Source: Streptomyces scabichelini (GTDB lineage: Bacteria > Actinomycetota > Actinomycetes > Streptomycetales > Streptomycetaceae). From it: a DNA stretch of 64,000 nucleotides. A program made the translations under genes and the position numbers. Under the pieces are notes generated by a model. That model did not search any database. It saw only the letters and a list, made by a program, of their open reading frames with translations, and had not been told where the DNA came from. The stretch lies in assembly GCF_011045015.1 (NCBI RefSeq), contig NZ_JAAKZY010000012.1:1-64000 (forward strand), in the 5' to 3' direction. Below, one piece after another: positions 1 through 9,430 of this stretch (its first letter is position 1; each line of letters opens with the position of its first letter).

Positions 1-199
1 GTGGGCCGCGGCCGGGCTGGGCGGCGGTGGCCTGGTCGGGCTGGAGGAAGGCGGAGGCCGCGACGACTCCGGCCAGGGCGGTGGCTGTGGCGACCCAGTG
101 GATCGGGCGGGTGTGCGTGTGGGCCAGTTCCGGGACGGCGGATTGCTGCACGAGAGATGTGTCTCCTGTGAGGGCTGTGCCGGTGGGGGTGGCCAGCAT
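1..199 (-). CDS. Hypothetical membrane-anchored protein, N-terminal part only
   Basis: An open minus-strand frame begins at the ATG at 199 and runs off the left edge, giving 66 codons. About 35 polar residues are followed by one hydrophobic stretch (IHWVATATALAGVVAASAFL) and then a Pro/Gln/Ala-rich segment. This looks like a signal anchor or signal peptide leading to an extracytoplasmic part outside the window. An in-frame GTG 15 bases upstream is an alternative start. Neither start has a clear Shine-Dalgarno sequence. It lies downstream of trmI, separated by a strong stem-loop at 271-308, so it is probably transcribed on its own. I do not recognise the family from this fragment. Confidence 0.55.
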   Translation of the reverse strand, partial: MLATPTGTALTGDTSLVQQSAVPELAHTHTRPIHWVATATALAGVVAASAFLQPDQATAAQPGRGP

Positions 200-270
200 G
201 GTGCCATACGTCACAGTGGCGGGGAACGGCGGGGTCCGGAGTTCTGTCGCGGTGTCAACAGAAAAGCGTC

Positions 271-308
271 GTGGTGGAGTTCCTGAAGGGCTTGGGGAAC
301 TCCACCAC
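271..308. terminator. Stem-loop after trmI
   Basis: The arms GTGGTGGAGTTCC (271-283) and GGAACTCCACCAC (296-308) are perfectly complementary over 13 bp with a 12-nt loop. The structure lies between the trmI stop and the next minus-strand start. There is no U tract, which is usual for Streptomyces terminators. Confidence 0.7.
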
Positions 309-342
309 GGTGCTTGTGCGTTGTATGCGGCACGGGGCCGCC

Positions 343-1245
343 TCAGCGGCCGGTGCCTGCGTCGGCGTTCGGACCGGAGTAGTCCTCGCCGTAGGCGCCC
401 TTGGCGGGACGGCGGCGGCGCATGGGCGGTTCGACGCCGTCGGCGAGGCGTCGGGCGGTGAGCAGGAAGCCGGTGTGCCCGATCATGCGGTGGTCGGGGC
501 GGACGGCGAGGCCTTCGATGTGCCAGTTGCGGATCATCGACTCCCAGGCGGTCGGCTCGTTGAAGCAGCCGATCTCTCGGATGGACTCGACGGTCCTGGC
601 GAGCTGGGTGGTGGTCGCGACGTAGCAGCACACGATGCCGCCGGGGACGAGCGCCTTGGAGACGGCCTCCAGGCACTCCCAGGGGGCGAGCATGTCGAGG
701 ATGACGCGGTCGACGTCCGTGTCGCTGAGGTTGTCCTGGAGGTCGCCGACGGTGAGCTGCCAGGCGGGGTGCGGGCCGCCGAAGTAGCGCTCCACGTTCG
801 CCTGGGCGATCTCGGCGAAGTCCTCGCGGCGTTCGTAGCTGTGCAGCATGCCGTGGTCGCCGATGGCGCGCAGCAGGAAGCTGCTGAGGGAGCCGGAGCC
901 GACGCCGGCCTCCACGACGCGGGCGCCGGGGAAGATGTCGGCGAAGGACAGGATCTGCCCCGCGTCCTTGGGGTAGACCACGGCGGCGCCGCGGGGCATG
1001 GACAGGACGTAGTCGGGGAGCAGGGGACGCAGCGCTAGGTAGGCGACGTTCCCCGTGGTGCGGACAACGCTGCCCTCGGGGGCGCCGATCAGCTCGTCGT
1101 GCGGGAAGGAACCCTTGTGGGTGTGGAAGTTCTTCCCGGCTTCGAGCGTGAACGTGTAGTGGCGTCCCTTGGGGTCAGTGAGCTGGACCTGGTCCCCGAC
1201 CTTGAAGGGCCCGCGTCGGCGGGCGGCACCGGTCGGTTCGGACAT
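343..1245 (-). CDS. trmI: tRNA (adenine-58-N1)-methyltransferase TrmI
   Basis: This is a 300-aa class I SAM-dependent methyltransferase of the bacterial/archaeal TrmI family (M. tuberculosis Rv2118c type), which methylates A58 in the T loop of tRNA. The N-terminal ~90 residues match the small beta-barrel domain (FKVGDQVQLTDPKGRHYTF). SAM motif I is VVEAGVGSGSLSSFLL near residue 110, followed by SYERREDFAEIA and the catalytic-loop motif VDRVILDMLAPWECL near 185. The length is normal for the family. A TAGGCT box lies 6 nt before the ATG, so the transcript is probably leaderless. It follows the site-2 protease gene on the same strand after 47 nt. In actinobacteria this gene is commonly found beside the proteasome/Pup locus, which would lie to the left of this window. 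Confidence 0.93.
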   Translation of the reverse strand: MSEPTGAARRRGPFKVGDQVQLTDPKGRHYTFTLEAGKNFHTHKGSFPHDELIGAPEGSVVRTTGNVAYLALRPLLPDYVLSMPRGAAVVYPKDAGQILSFADIFPGARVVEAGVGSGSLSSFLLRAIGDHGMLHSYERREDFAEIAQANVERYFGGPHPAWQLTVGDLQDNLSDTDVDRVILDMLAPWECLEAVSKALVPGGIVCCYVATTTQLARTVESIREIGCFNEPTAWESMIRNWHIEGLAVRPDHRMIGHTGFLLTARRLADGVEPPMRRRRPAKGAYGEDYSGPNADAGTGR

Positions 1246-1251
1246 GTGACC

Positions 1252-1257
1252 AGCCTA
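1252..1257 (-). promoter_or_regulatory. -10 box for leaderless trmI transcript
   Basis: TAGGCT on the minus strand ends 6 nt before the trmI ATG, which places the expected transcription start at or next to the start codon. No convincing -35 is visible. Confidence 0.45.
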
Positions 1258-1292
1258 CCGGTCTGGGCGGGGGCCGCAGACCACGCGAGCGC

Positions 1293-2891
1293 TCAGCTGC
1301 CGGGCCTGGCCATGGCTTTCACGAAGGCGCGCTCCACGTCCGCTGCCGAGAGGACGCCGTAGATCTCGCCGGACTCCTCCACCACCAGGTACTCGGTGGC
1401 GGGGGTGGCCCGCAGGACGTCGAGGAGTTCCTCGCCGGCTAGCTCGGCGGAGACCCTCATGCCGTCCGTGAGTTCCTGGGCGAGGCCGCTGACCGCGACC
1501 CAGGGGCGGCGGTGTTCCGGTACGCCGACGATGGCGGCTTCGCGCACGAGTGAGAGAGGCTCTCCGTGGGCGTCGACCACGACCAGGGCGCGGGCACCGG
1601 CGTCGTTGGCGCGGCGCAGGGCTTCGGAGAGCGGGGTGTCGGTCTCCACGGGGACGGCGCGGCGGGTGAGGGAGCGGGCGCGCAGCTCCGGGAGGTGTTC
1701 CCTGAGGCGGGCCATGCGGAGGCTGTTCCCGGCGCCTGTCCAGATGATCGCCGCGAGGATCGCTGCGAGCAGGGCGTCCATGACGGTGTCCATGCCGCCG
1801 ATGTCCTCGGCGTCGGCGCCGAGCGCGCCGGACTGGGTGAGCAGGGGCAGTCCGACGAGTACGGAGAGGGCGAGGGCGCGGCCCACCCAGGCGGCGGCGA
1901 TGGTGCCGCTCATCGGCTTGCCGGTGATCTTCCAGACGACGGCCCGGAGCATGCGGCCACCGTCGAGGGGCAGCCCGGGGAGCAGGTTGAACGCGGCGAC
2001 GATCAGGTTGGAGATCATCAGGCCGGCCAGCAGGACGCCGGGGACGGTGCCCGGTTCGACGGTCTGCAGGGCGAGGTAGAAGAGGCCGCCGAGGACGAGG
2101 GAGAGCAGCGGGCCGACGAAGGCGAGGACGAACTCGCGGCCCGGCGTCTCGGACTCCTTCTCGATCTCCGAGACGCCGCCGAAGAACTGCAGCTGGATGC
2201 GGCGCACCGGCAGCTTGAAGCGCAGGGCGGCGACCGTGTGGGCCAGTTCGTGGACGAGTACGGAGGCGTAGAAGGCGACGGCGAAGAAGAGGGACACGAG
2301 GTAGCGGACGCCGCCGAGTTCGGGCAGTACGCGGTCGAGCTGGCCGCCGAAGACCCAGGTGATGAGCGCTGCCACGAGGAACCAGCTGGGCGCCACGTAC
2401 ACGGGCACGCCGAACGGCCGTCCCATGAGCAGGCCGCCACCGGGCTCCTTGCCGCGCTTCGGCGGCCGGGTTCCCGAGCCGCGGCGACCGGCCGGGGTCG
2501 GCGCGTCCGGGCCACCGCCGCCGGGGCCGTCCGCGTCCTCACCGCGGAACGCCTCTCCCGGCCGGTCGCCGCGGGAGGGGGCCTGAGTCACGTCCGGCTG
2601 GTGCGCGGCTGCGGGAGGTTCCTGAGCGGGGGTGTCCGCCGGGCGGTGGGGTCCTTCGGCCGGGGCGTCCGCGGCCGATGACGCCGTGGCGTCCCCGGTC
2701 GCGCCGGGGCGGCGTGCGGATGCGGGCTGTTTTTCCCAGGCCACCGTGTCCGTCGGGCCGTTGGCGGTGGTGTCGTCGGTCGGCTCCGCGTCGGGGCGCG
2801 GGTGTGCGGTGGTGGCGTCCGGCACCGTGGAGTGCTCGGTCGCTTCGTCCGTACCGGATCGCGGCTGCCCGCTCCCGCCGCTCTCGTCCAC
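1293..2891 (-). CDS. Site-2 protease (M50 family) with C-terminal CBS pair
   Basis: This is a 532-aa intramembrane zinc metalloprotease of the Rip3/Rv2625c type. The first ~165 residues are a disordered Asp/Glu/Pro/Thr-rich cytoplasmic tail. The membrane core follows, with the zinc-binding VLVHELAHTVAAL and the second active-site motif NLLPGLPLDGGRML, which supplies the third zinc ligand. The C-terminal ~120 residues form a CBS-domain pair (PLSEALRRANDAGARALVVV... and ...EYLVVEESGEIYGVLSAADV), probably sensing a nucleotide. The chosen GTG start has GAGGGGA 6 nt upstream; an in-frame ATG at 2930 would add 13 residues but has a poor ribosome site. It is divergent from the RecB-like gene and upstream of trmI. 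The substrate is unknown; relatives cut membrane-bound anti-sigma factors. Confidence 0.88.
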   Translation of the reverse strand: MDESGGSGQPRSGTDEATEHSTVPDATTAHPRPDAEPTDDTTANGPTDTVAWEKQPASARRPGATGDATASSAADAPAEGPHRPADTPAQEPPAAAHQPDVTQAPSRGDRPGEAFRGEDADGPGGGGPDAPTPAGRRGSGTRPPKRGKEPGGGLLMGRPFGVPVYVAPSWFLVAALITWVFGGQLDRVLPELGGVRYLVSLFFAVAFYASVLVHELAHTVAALRFKLPVRRIQLQFFGGVSEIEKESETPGREFVLAFVGPLLSLVLGGLFYLALQTVEPGTVPGVLLAGLMISNLIVAAFNLLPGLPLDGGRMLRAVVWKITGKPMSGTIAAAWVGRALALSVLVGLPLLTQSGALGADAEDIGGMDTVMDALLAAILAAIIWTGAGNSLRMARLREHLPELRARSLTRRAVPVETDTPLSEALRRANDAGARALVVVDAHGEPLSLVREAAIVGVPEHRRPWVAVSGLAQELTDGMRVSAELAGEELLDVLRATPATEYLVVEESGEIYGVLSAADVERAFVKAMARPGS

Positions 2892-3060
2892 GCTGTCCCC
2901 TCGTTCGACGCGTCTCCCGCTCGCGGTCATGCAGGGCGAGAGGTTCTGCCGTCGATGGTATGCGGCCGTCGCGGTGTGTTCCGCCCCGGCACCCCCTCTG
3001 TTTTCCGGGCCGTTGTGCAGGCCGCAGGTCACTGTGTGTCGCGATGTCAGTGGCGGGCCG

Positions 3061-3066
3061 TAAGGT
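3061..3066 (+). promoter_or_regulatory. -10 box for leaderless RecB-like gene
   Basis: TAAGGT ends 8 nt before the ATG at 3075, and no Shine-Dalgarno sequence is present. This suggests transcription starts at or near the A of the start codon. Confidence 0.45.
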
Positions 3067-3074
3067 CTGTCGTC

Positions 3075-4055
<981 letters not shown>

Positions 4056-4069
4056 CGAAGGAGACTTAC

Positions 4070-4741
4070 GTGGCCATCCGTGTCCTACTGGTCGACGACC
4101 AGCCGCTGCTGCGAACCGGCTTCCGCATGATCCTGGAGGCGGAGCAGGACATCGCGGTCGTCGGCGAAGCCGGAGACGGCCTCCAGGCACTCGACCAAGT
4201 GCGCGCCCTGCAGCCCGATGTGGTCCTGATGGACATCCGCATGCCACGGATGGACGGTGTCGAGGCGACCCGGCAGATCACCGGCCCCGGCCGGGACGGA
4301 CCGGCGAAGGTTCTGGTGCTGACCACCTTCGACCTCGACGAGTACGTGGTGGAGGCACTGCGTGCGGGCGCCAGCGGCTTTCTCCTCAAGGACGCCCCGG
4401 CCAACGAACTGGTGCAGGCGATCCGGGTGGTCGCCGCGGGCGAGGCGATGCTCGCGCCGAGCATCACGCGCCGGCTGCTCGACAAGTACGCGGGCCATCT
4501 GCCCTCGGGCGACGAGCCGGTGCCGGACACACTGCACACGCTGACCGAGCGTGAGGTCGAGGTGCTGAAGCTGGTGGCCCGCGGGTTGTCGAACGCGGAG
4601 ATCGCGGCGGATCTCTTCGTCAGCGAGACCACGGTCAAGACGCACGTGGGCCACGTCCTCACCAAACTGGGCCTGCGCGACCGCGTGCAGGCCGCGGTGT
4701 ACGCGTACGAGAGCGGTCTGGTGCGCCCCGGCGCGCAGTGA
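4070..4741 (+). CDS. NarL/LuxR-type response regulator
   Basis: This is a 223-aa two-component response regulator. The receiver domain (1-~120) has the acidic pair VDD at residues 9-10, the phosphoacceptor Asp at about 55 (VVLMDIRMPRMDG), TTFDLDEYV and the conserved Lys in FLLKDAP. The C-terminal LuxR helix-turn-helix (LTEREVEVLKLVARGLSNAEIA...) spans about 155-220. The GTG start has AAGGAGA upstream. It begins 15 nt after the RecB-like stop, so it may be co-transcribed, although no functional link is evident. No histidine kinase lies nearby, so it is an orphan in this window. A 22-bp hairpin follows it. Confidence 0.9.
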   Translation: MAIRVLLVDDQPLLRTGFRMILEAEQDIAVVGEAGDGLQALDQVRALQPDVVLMDIRMPRMDGVEATRQITGPGRDGPAKVLVLTTFDLDEYVVEALRAGASGFLLKDAPANELVQAIRVVAAGEAMLAPSITRRLLDKYAGHLPSGDEPVPDTLHTLTEREVEVLKLVARGLSNAEIAADLFVSETTVKTHVGHVLTKLGLRDRVQAAVYAYESGLVRPGAQ

Positions 4742-4758
4742 CCGACTGCCCCTCCCTG

Positions 4759-4810
4759 CATATGGCGATGGCCGCACACCTTTCGAAGGGTGTGCGGCCA
4801 TCGCCGTATG
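4759..4810. terminator. Bidirectional terminator between convergent genes
   Basis: The arms at 4759-4780 and 4789-4810 form a 22-bp stem with a single G-U pair and an 8-nt loop (TTTCGAAG). They sit between the convergent response regulator and solute-binding-protein genes. Confidence 0.85.
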
Positions 4811-4821
4811 CGGGGGCCCGT

Positions 4822-6405
4822 TCAGTCCTTGCTGATCTCCCAGAACCGGAACACGGTCGACGCGTCGAGGCAGTACTCCAGGCCGTACACGTTGTCGCGG
4901 ACGACCGCGTACTGCTTGGCCTGCCAGATCGGGATGACCGGGAGCTCCTCGGCGACGATGTCCTGGAGCTGCCCGTACGGCCGCTCGGTCGACGAGCGGT
5001 CGCTGAGGGCGGCGGTCTCGGGGATGAGCTGCCCGGTGACCGTCGTGTTCGTGTAGTTGTTGCCCAGGACGTTGCCCTTGCCGAAGAACGGGGCCGTGAA
5101 GTTGTCCGGATCCGGGTAGTCCGGCACCCAGCCCTTCACGTACACGCCGTACTTGCCGGCCTCGATGTCCTTCTCGTACTGGTCGTAGGCGACCGACTTC
5201 ACGCTCGCGTCGAACAGGCCGCTGTCGTTGAGCTGCTTGGCGATCGCCTCGAACTCCTGGTCCGTGGACGGGCCGTAGCGGGTCGGCGTCGAGAAGAGGG
5301 TCAGCTTCACCTTGTCGGTGATGCCGTCGGCGAGCAGCACGTCCTCGGCCTCGGTGCGTGAGGGGCGCGCGCCGTAGGTGTCGAAGAAGGCCGTGTTGTG
5401 GGCCGTGATGCCGGCCGGGATGATCGAGTACAGCGGTGTCGCCGTCCGGTCGTAGACCTCCTCGACGAGGGCCTCACGGTCGAGCAGATAGGCGATGGCC
5501 TTGCGGACGCTCAGCTTGCCCGCCACCGGGTCCTGGGTGTTGAAGACCAGGTGCTGCACCTCGGCGCTGGAGCCTTCGACGACTTCGATGCCCTGACCGT
5601 TGGACGTGTCCTTCTCGATGTCCGCGATGTCCTGGGCGGCGAGGCCGCGGTAGGCGACGTCGACCTTGTTGCTGCGGAGGGCCGTCTTCAGCCGGGACCG
5701 GTCGCCGTGGAAGAACTTGAGGGTCACGCCGGAGTTCTGCACGTCGGCGTTGCCCCGGTAGTTCTCGTTGACCGAGAAGACGGCCTCGTCCTCGCCGAAG
5801 GAGTCCAGTCGGTACGGGCCGGATCCGACGGCCTTGCCGTCCTCGCGCAGCCCGTCCGCGGAGTACTCCCGGTGGTTCACGATCGAGCCGGCACCGGAGG
5901 CGATCTTGCTGGGGAAGGTGGCGTCGGGGACCTTGAGCTTGAAGACGACCGTCTTCTCGTCCGGGGCGTCCACCGTGTCCAGCATGGGGAACATGATCGC
6001 GGGGCCGTCGGCGTCGTCGATCTTCATCATGCGGTCGAAGGAGAACTTGACGTCCTTCGAGGTGAGTTCGTCACCGTTGCTGAACTTCAGACCGTCGCGC
6101 AGGGTGCACCGGTAGACCTTGGTCTGCGCGTCCGTGAAGGAGCACGACTTGGCGGCCTCCGGCTCGGGTTCCGTACCGCCCTTGGGGAAACTCAGCAGGG
6201 ACTGGAAGACGTTGTTGAACAACAGCCAGGAACCCGGGTCGTAGCCCGACGCGGGATCGGTGGCCAGGACGTCGTCGGTCATCCCCATGACGACGGACGA
6301 GCCGGTGCCCCCCGATTCGCCCGTTTCCGAACCGCAGCCGGTCAGCAGGGCGGTAGCCAGCCCCGTCACCACGGGCAGAACCGCCCACTTGGTGCGCATA
6401 TTCAC
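4822..6405 (-). CDS. Family 5 extracellular solute-binding lipoprotein (peptide ABC uptake), copy 1
   Basis: This 527-aa lipoprotein has the signal peptide and lipobox VTGLATALLTGCGS; the Cys is about residue 24. The mature part is an OppA/DppA-like family 5 binding protein, with GYDPGSWLLFNNVFQSL, CTLRDGLKFSNGDELTSKDVKFSFDRM, KVPDATFPSKIASGAGSIV and PYGQLQDIVAEELPVIPIWQ. It is expected to deliver oligopeptides or similar ligands to an ABC importer. The GTG start has AAGG about 10 nt upstream; an ATG two codons later is possible. It lies 56 nt downstream of a paralogue of the same family on the same strand. No permease or ATPase gene is nearby, so the cognate transporter must be encoded elsewhere. 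Confidence 0.9.
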   Translation of the reverse strand: MNMRTKWAVLPVVTGLATALLTGCGSETGESGGTGSSVVMGMTDDVLATDPASGYDPGSWLLFNNVFQSLLSFPKGGTEPEPEAAKSCSFTDAQTKVYRCTLRDGLKFSNGDELTSKDVKFSFDRMMKIDDADGPAIMFPMLDTVDAPDEKTVVFKLKVPDATFPSKIASGAGSIVNHREYSADGLREDGKAVGSGPYRLDSFGEDEAVFSVNENYRGNADVQNSGVTLKFFHGDRSRLKTALRSNKVDVAYRGLAAQDIADIEKDTSNGQGIEVVEGSSAEVQHLVFNTQDPVAGKLSVRKAIAYLLDREALVEEVYDRTATPLYSIIPAGITAHNTAFFDTYGARPSRTEAEDVLLADGITDKVKLTLFSTPTRYGPSTDQEFEAIAKQLNDSGLFDASVKSVAYDQYEKDIEAGKYGVYVKGWVPDYPDPDNFTAPFFGKGNVLGNNYTNTTVTGQLIPETAALSDRSSTERPYGQLQDIVAEELPVIPIWQAKQYAVVRDNVYGLEYCLDASTVFRFWEISKD

Positions 6406-6461
6406 GTACGTGTGCCTTGTCGTTGATCTCGAAGTCCGGTCAGCCGCTCACGCCGCAGTGG

Positions 6462-8066
6462 TCAACTGCCGACGCCGTGGCCGAGCTCCCACAACTGGAG
6501 GGTCGCGGAGGAGTTGAGGGTCCGCTCGGCGCCGGTGATGTCACTGCGTGCGGCGACGTACTGCTTGCCCTGCCACAGCGGCAGCAGGGGGACGTCCTCG
6601 GCGACGATGTTCTGGATCTCCTCGATGCTCTGCGAGGCGGTCAGCCGGTCGGCCTGACGGCGGGACTCCGGGATCAGCGTGTTGCGGATCTCGTTGTTCG
6701 TGTAGGGCGAGCCGATGGTGTTGTCCTTGTCGAGGAACGGCGCGAGGTAGTTGTCGGCATCAGGGAAGTCCGGGAACCAGCCCATGCCGAAGACCTCGTA
6801 CTTGCCCTCGCGCTCATTCGGGCTGTACGTCGCCCACTTCTCGCCCTTGATGTCGACGTCGAACAGGCCGCTGCCGTTCAGCTGCTCCTTCAGCAGCTCG
6901 AACTCCTCTTTGGTGGCCGGCCCGTAGTGGTCGTTCGTGTAGTGCAGGGTCAGCTTCACCGGCGTGGTGACGTTCGCCTGGGACAGCAGAGCCTTGGCCT
7001 TGGCGGCGTCCGGCTCGCCGTACTTGTTGAAGAACGAGTTGGCGTGGCCCGTGACGGTGGCAGGCACCATGGAGTACAGCGGGTCGGCGCCGTCGCCGTA
7101 CACCTCGGAGACGAGTTTGCCGCGGTTGATGACCTGCGCCATCGCCTGACGGACCGCCTTGGCCTTCACCGACGGGTCGTTGGTGTTGAAGCCCAGGTAG
7201 CGGATCTCCAGGCCGGGCTGCTCGATCAGGTCGATGTCCGTGGATGTGGCGTTCTGAAACTTCTTGATCTGCGCGGGCGACATGGTGCGGGTCATCACGC
7301 TGATGTCGCCCTTGTTGAGCGCGGTGCCCATGGCGTCGGCGTCGTCGAAGAAGCGCAGATCGACGCTTTCGTTCTTCACCGTCAAATGCCCCTTGTAATT
7401 GGGGTTCTTGGTGAAGACGGCGTCGACGATTTCGTCGTCCTTGACCTTGGCCTCAAGGGTGTACGGGCCTGAGCCGTCCACCGAGAAGCCGTCGCGCAGC
7501 TTGTTCTTGTCGTAGTCGTCGGGGTTGACGATGCCCGCGACCGGCGTCGACAGCTTGAACGGGAAGGTGGCGTCGGCGGTCTTGAGGTGGAAGATCACCT
7601 CGCGGTCGCCCTGCGTCTCGACGGTGTCGATGGTGGAGAGCAGCGCGAAGACACCGCTGTCGGCCTTGATGCGCAGCGCGCGGTCGATCGAGAACTTCAC
7701 GTCGTCCGCGGTCACGGGGTCGCCGTTCGCGAACTTGAGGTCCTCGCGCAGGGTGCACGCGTACCGCTCGTTGCCGGTGTCGGTGAAGCCGCATTTCTCG
7801 GCGGCCTCCGGCAGGGGGTCGCCACCGCCGTCGGGCAGGGTCATCAGCGTCTGGACGGTCTGCCTCAGGACGTTCCAGGTGCCGACGTCGTACGCGAACG
7901 CCGGGTCCAGCGGCGCCGGTGCCTCCTTCGAGGCGGTGAACCGGTCGGTGGTGCCCACCACGATGGCGTCGTCGCCGTTGCTCCCGCTGCCGGACCCGCC
8001 GCAGGCGGCCAGGACCGGGGCGAGCAGGCAGATCACGCCGGGCAGCACCAAGGTCTTACGGTTCAT
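6462..8066 (-). CDS. Family 5 extracellular solute-binding lipoprotein (peptide ABC uptake), copy 2
   Basis: This 534-aa paralogue of the following gene shares its order of motifs: lipobox VLAACGGS (Cys about residue 22), FAYDVGTWNVLRQTVQTLM, CTLREDLKFANGDPVTADDVKFSIDRA, KTADATFPFKLSTPVAGIV and EIQNIVAEDVPLLPLWQGKQYV. The start is an ATG with GGAG 10 nt upstream. The pair probably arose by tandem duplication followed by divergence; the loops differ strongly, suggesting different ligands. The 473-bp upstream spacer holds two inverted repeats (8150-8184 and 8414-8478) that may control expression. Confidence 0.9.
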   Translation of the reverse strand: MNRKTLVLPGVICLLAPVLAACGGSGSGSNGDDAIVVGTTDRFTASKEAPAPLDPAFAYDVGTWNVLRQTVQTLMTLPDGGGDPLPEAAEKCGFTDTGNERYACTLREDLKFANGDPVTADDVKFSIDRALRIKADSGVFALLSTIDTVETQGDREVIFHLKTADATFPFKLSTPVAGIVNPDDYDKNKLRDGFSVDGSGPYTLEAKVKDDEIVDAVFTKNPNYKGHLTVKNESVDLRFFDDADAMGTALNKGDISVMTRTMSPAQIKKFQNATSTDIDLIEQPGLEIRYLGFNTNDPSVKAKAVRQAMAQVINRGKLVSEVYGDGADPLYSMVPATVTGHANSFFNKYGEPDAAKAKALLSQANVTTPVKLTLHYTNDHYGPATKEEFELLKEQLNGSGLFDVDIKGEKWATYSPNEREGKYEVFGMGWFPDFPDADNYLAPFLDKDNTIGSPYTNNEIRNTLIPESRRQADRLTASQSIEEIQNIVAEDVPLLPLWQGKQYVAARSDITGAERTLNSSATLQLWELGHGVGS

Positions 8067-8149
8067 GCTCGAAGTTCTCCAGAGCTGTCGATCTCGCGAA
8101 CCGGCAGGCTGGGGTGTTGCAAGCGGGTCACGAGTGTTACGGCGAGGTT

Positions 8150-8184
8150 GACGTCCTGAGATTAGTCCGCACCAGCAGGACGTC
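8150..8184. promoter_or_regulatory. 9-bp inverted repeat upstream of the tandem binding-protein genes
   Basis: The arms GACGTCCTG (8150-8158) and CAGGACGTC (8176-8184) are perfect inverted repeats with a 17-nt spacer. They lie about 84-118 nt upstream of the copy 2 start. This could be an operator or a hairpin in the leader. Confidence 0.4.
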
Positions 8185-8413
8185 TCGCCAATACCGGAGT
8201 TGACTGCCCATCACGCTGCGAAACCGGGCGTGGACACACCGAAAACCCGACAGTGGAAGGATTCGTGCACGGTTCCATCAAACGGGACACAAGGGCACGT
8301 CCCGTACCCGCGGTAAGGGGTCGGCGACACACCACGACCCCCATGCCGACGCCCCTGCGAGTGGTGAACCTCACACACTCAACTGGGTTAAGGGGCGCCG
8401 GAATTCAGCCACT

Positions 8414-8478
8414 CGGCGAAAATTGAATTACTCAAGTGGCATGTACATGCAGTTTATTCGGCATTCAACTTTTCGCCG
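8414..8478. repeat. AT-rich long inverted repeat around a 12-bp palindrome
   Basis: In the 473-bp gene-free spacer 8067-8539, CGGCGAAAATTGAAT (8414-8428) is repeated inverted, with one extra base, as ATTCAACTTTTCGCCG (8463-8478). Between the arms sits the perfect palindrome GCATGTACATGC (8439-8450). The segment is much richer in A/T than its surroundings. The rest of the spacer shows no convincing gene. Confidence 0.6.
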
Positions 8479-8504
8479 AAGGTGAGCGCTCAGCGCATTC
8501 CCGT

Positions 8505-8548
8505 CATCAGACCCTCATCAGGCCCTCATTCGGCCCTCATCAGGCCGT
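8505..8548. repeat. Four 11-bp tandem repeats at the HAD gene 3' end
   Basis: Four imperfect copies of an 11-mer (CATCAGRCCCT type; the third is CATTCGGCCCT and the fourth CATCAGGCCGT) run head to tail. The last copy contains the stop codon of the HAD gene. Confidence 0.6.
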
Positions 8549-9235
8549 CAGCAGCCCCCGCAGGAAAGGCAGGTCGACCTCTTCGAGCGAGGGCACCACG
8601 GTGCGCCGGGCGGCCGGGGTGATCGGCGCCACGGAGGGTACGGCCACCACATGGCAGCCCGCGGCCTCGGCGGCCGCGACACCCGTCGCGGTGTCCTCGA
8701 TGACCACGCACCTGGCCGGATCCGCACCGAGGCCCCCGGCCGCGAGCAGATACGGGTCGGGATGCGGCTTGGTGCGCTCGACCTCGTCACCGGCGACGGT
8801 CAGGCCGAAGTTCCGCGGGCCGAGCGAGGTCAGTACGCGGTCGATGATGCGGCGGTGCGAGGCGGAGACCAGGGCCGTGGGGATCTCGTGCGCGGCGAGC
8901 TCGGCCAGGAGCCTCGCGGCGCCCGGCATCAGCGGCAGAGCACGGCTGATACGGTCCTCGAACCCGTCGTTCAGCAGCACCGTGAGCTCGGCCAGGGTGA
9001 TGTCGGCTCCGGTGGCCTCGATGAGGAATCCCGCGCTGCGGGTCATGGGACCGCCGACCACGACATGACGCCAGGAGTCGTCGAGCCGGTGCCCGAGGCT
9101 CGCGAACACCTCGACCTCGGCGTCCCACCAGAAGCCCTCGGTGTCCACCAGGGTTCCGTCCATGTCGAGGAGCACGGCCTGGAGGGCGGAGCCTTCGGCC
9201 GTACGGGTACTGAGTGCGGGGACCGTACTGGTCAT
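8540..9235 (-). CDS. HAD-superfamily phosphatase/phosphoglucomutase-like
   Basis: This 231-aa haloacid dehalogenase-type hydrolase is of the beta-phosphoglucomutase/DOG phosphatase subgroup. It has motif I LLDMDGTLVDTEG (nucleophile and acid Asp), an alpha-helical cap following, motif II TALVSASH, motif III Lys in VERTKPHPDPYL and motif IV CVVIEDTATGVAAAEAAG. The substrate cannot be predicted; relatives act on sugar phosphates or FMN. The ATG at 9235 is preceded by GGAGGT at 8 nt, which rules out the longer upstream reading. It lies about 195 nt downstream of metH on the same strand. Confidence 0.88.
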   Translation of the reverse strand: MTSTVPALSTRTAEGSALQAVLLDMDGTLVDTEGFWWDAEVEVFASLGHRLDDSWRHVVVGGPMTRSAGFLIEATGADITLAELTVLLNDGFEDRISRALPLMPGAARLLAELAAHEIPTALVSASHRRIIDRVLTSLGPRNFGLTVAGDEVERTKPHPDPYLLAAGGLGADPARCVVIEDTATGVAAAEAAGCHVVAVPSVAPITPAARRTVVPSLEEVDLPFLRGLLTA

Positions 9236-9430
9236 CCGGGCACACCTCCGAGAGGGACGAGAAGGCCGGCTCCCCTCAAGGAACCGGCCTGCGCTGGACC
9301 GACCAGTGTACGACTCTCGCCGCGGAAGTGCCGCGTTTAACCGACGTGTGCGAGGGCACACTCCAGACCCGCCGTGGGGCCATCTCAGCGTGCCCTCGCA
9401 GTCCTGTCGGCGTGCCCTCGCGAGCCCGCC

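Noticed and set aside
271..1038. Long plus-strand open frame opposite trmI
   Set aside because: It is the antisense of a well-recognised methyltransferase, has the biased Gly/Ala/Val/Asp composition of antisense high-GC frames, and no conserved motif.
8162..8374. 70-codon minus-strand frame upstream of the binding-protein genes
   Set aside because: No ribosome site, no recognisable domain, and it overlaps an inverted repeat; treated as spacer.
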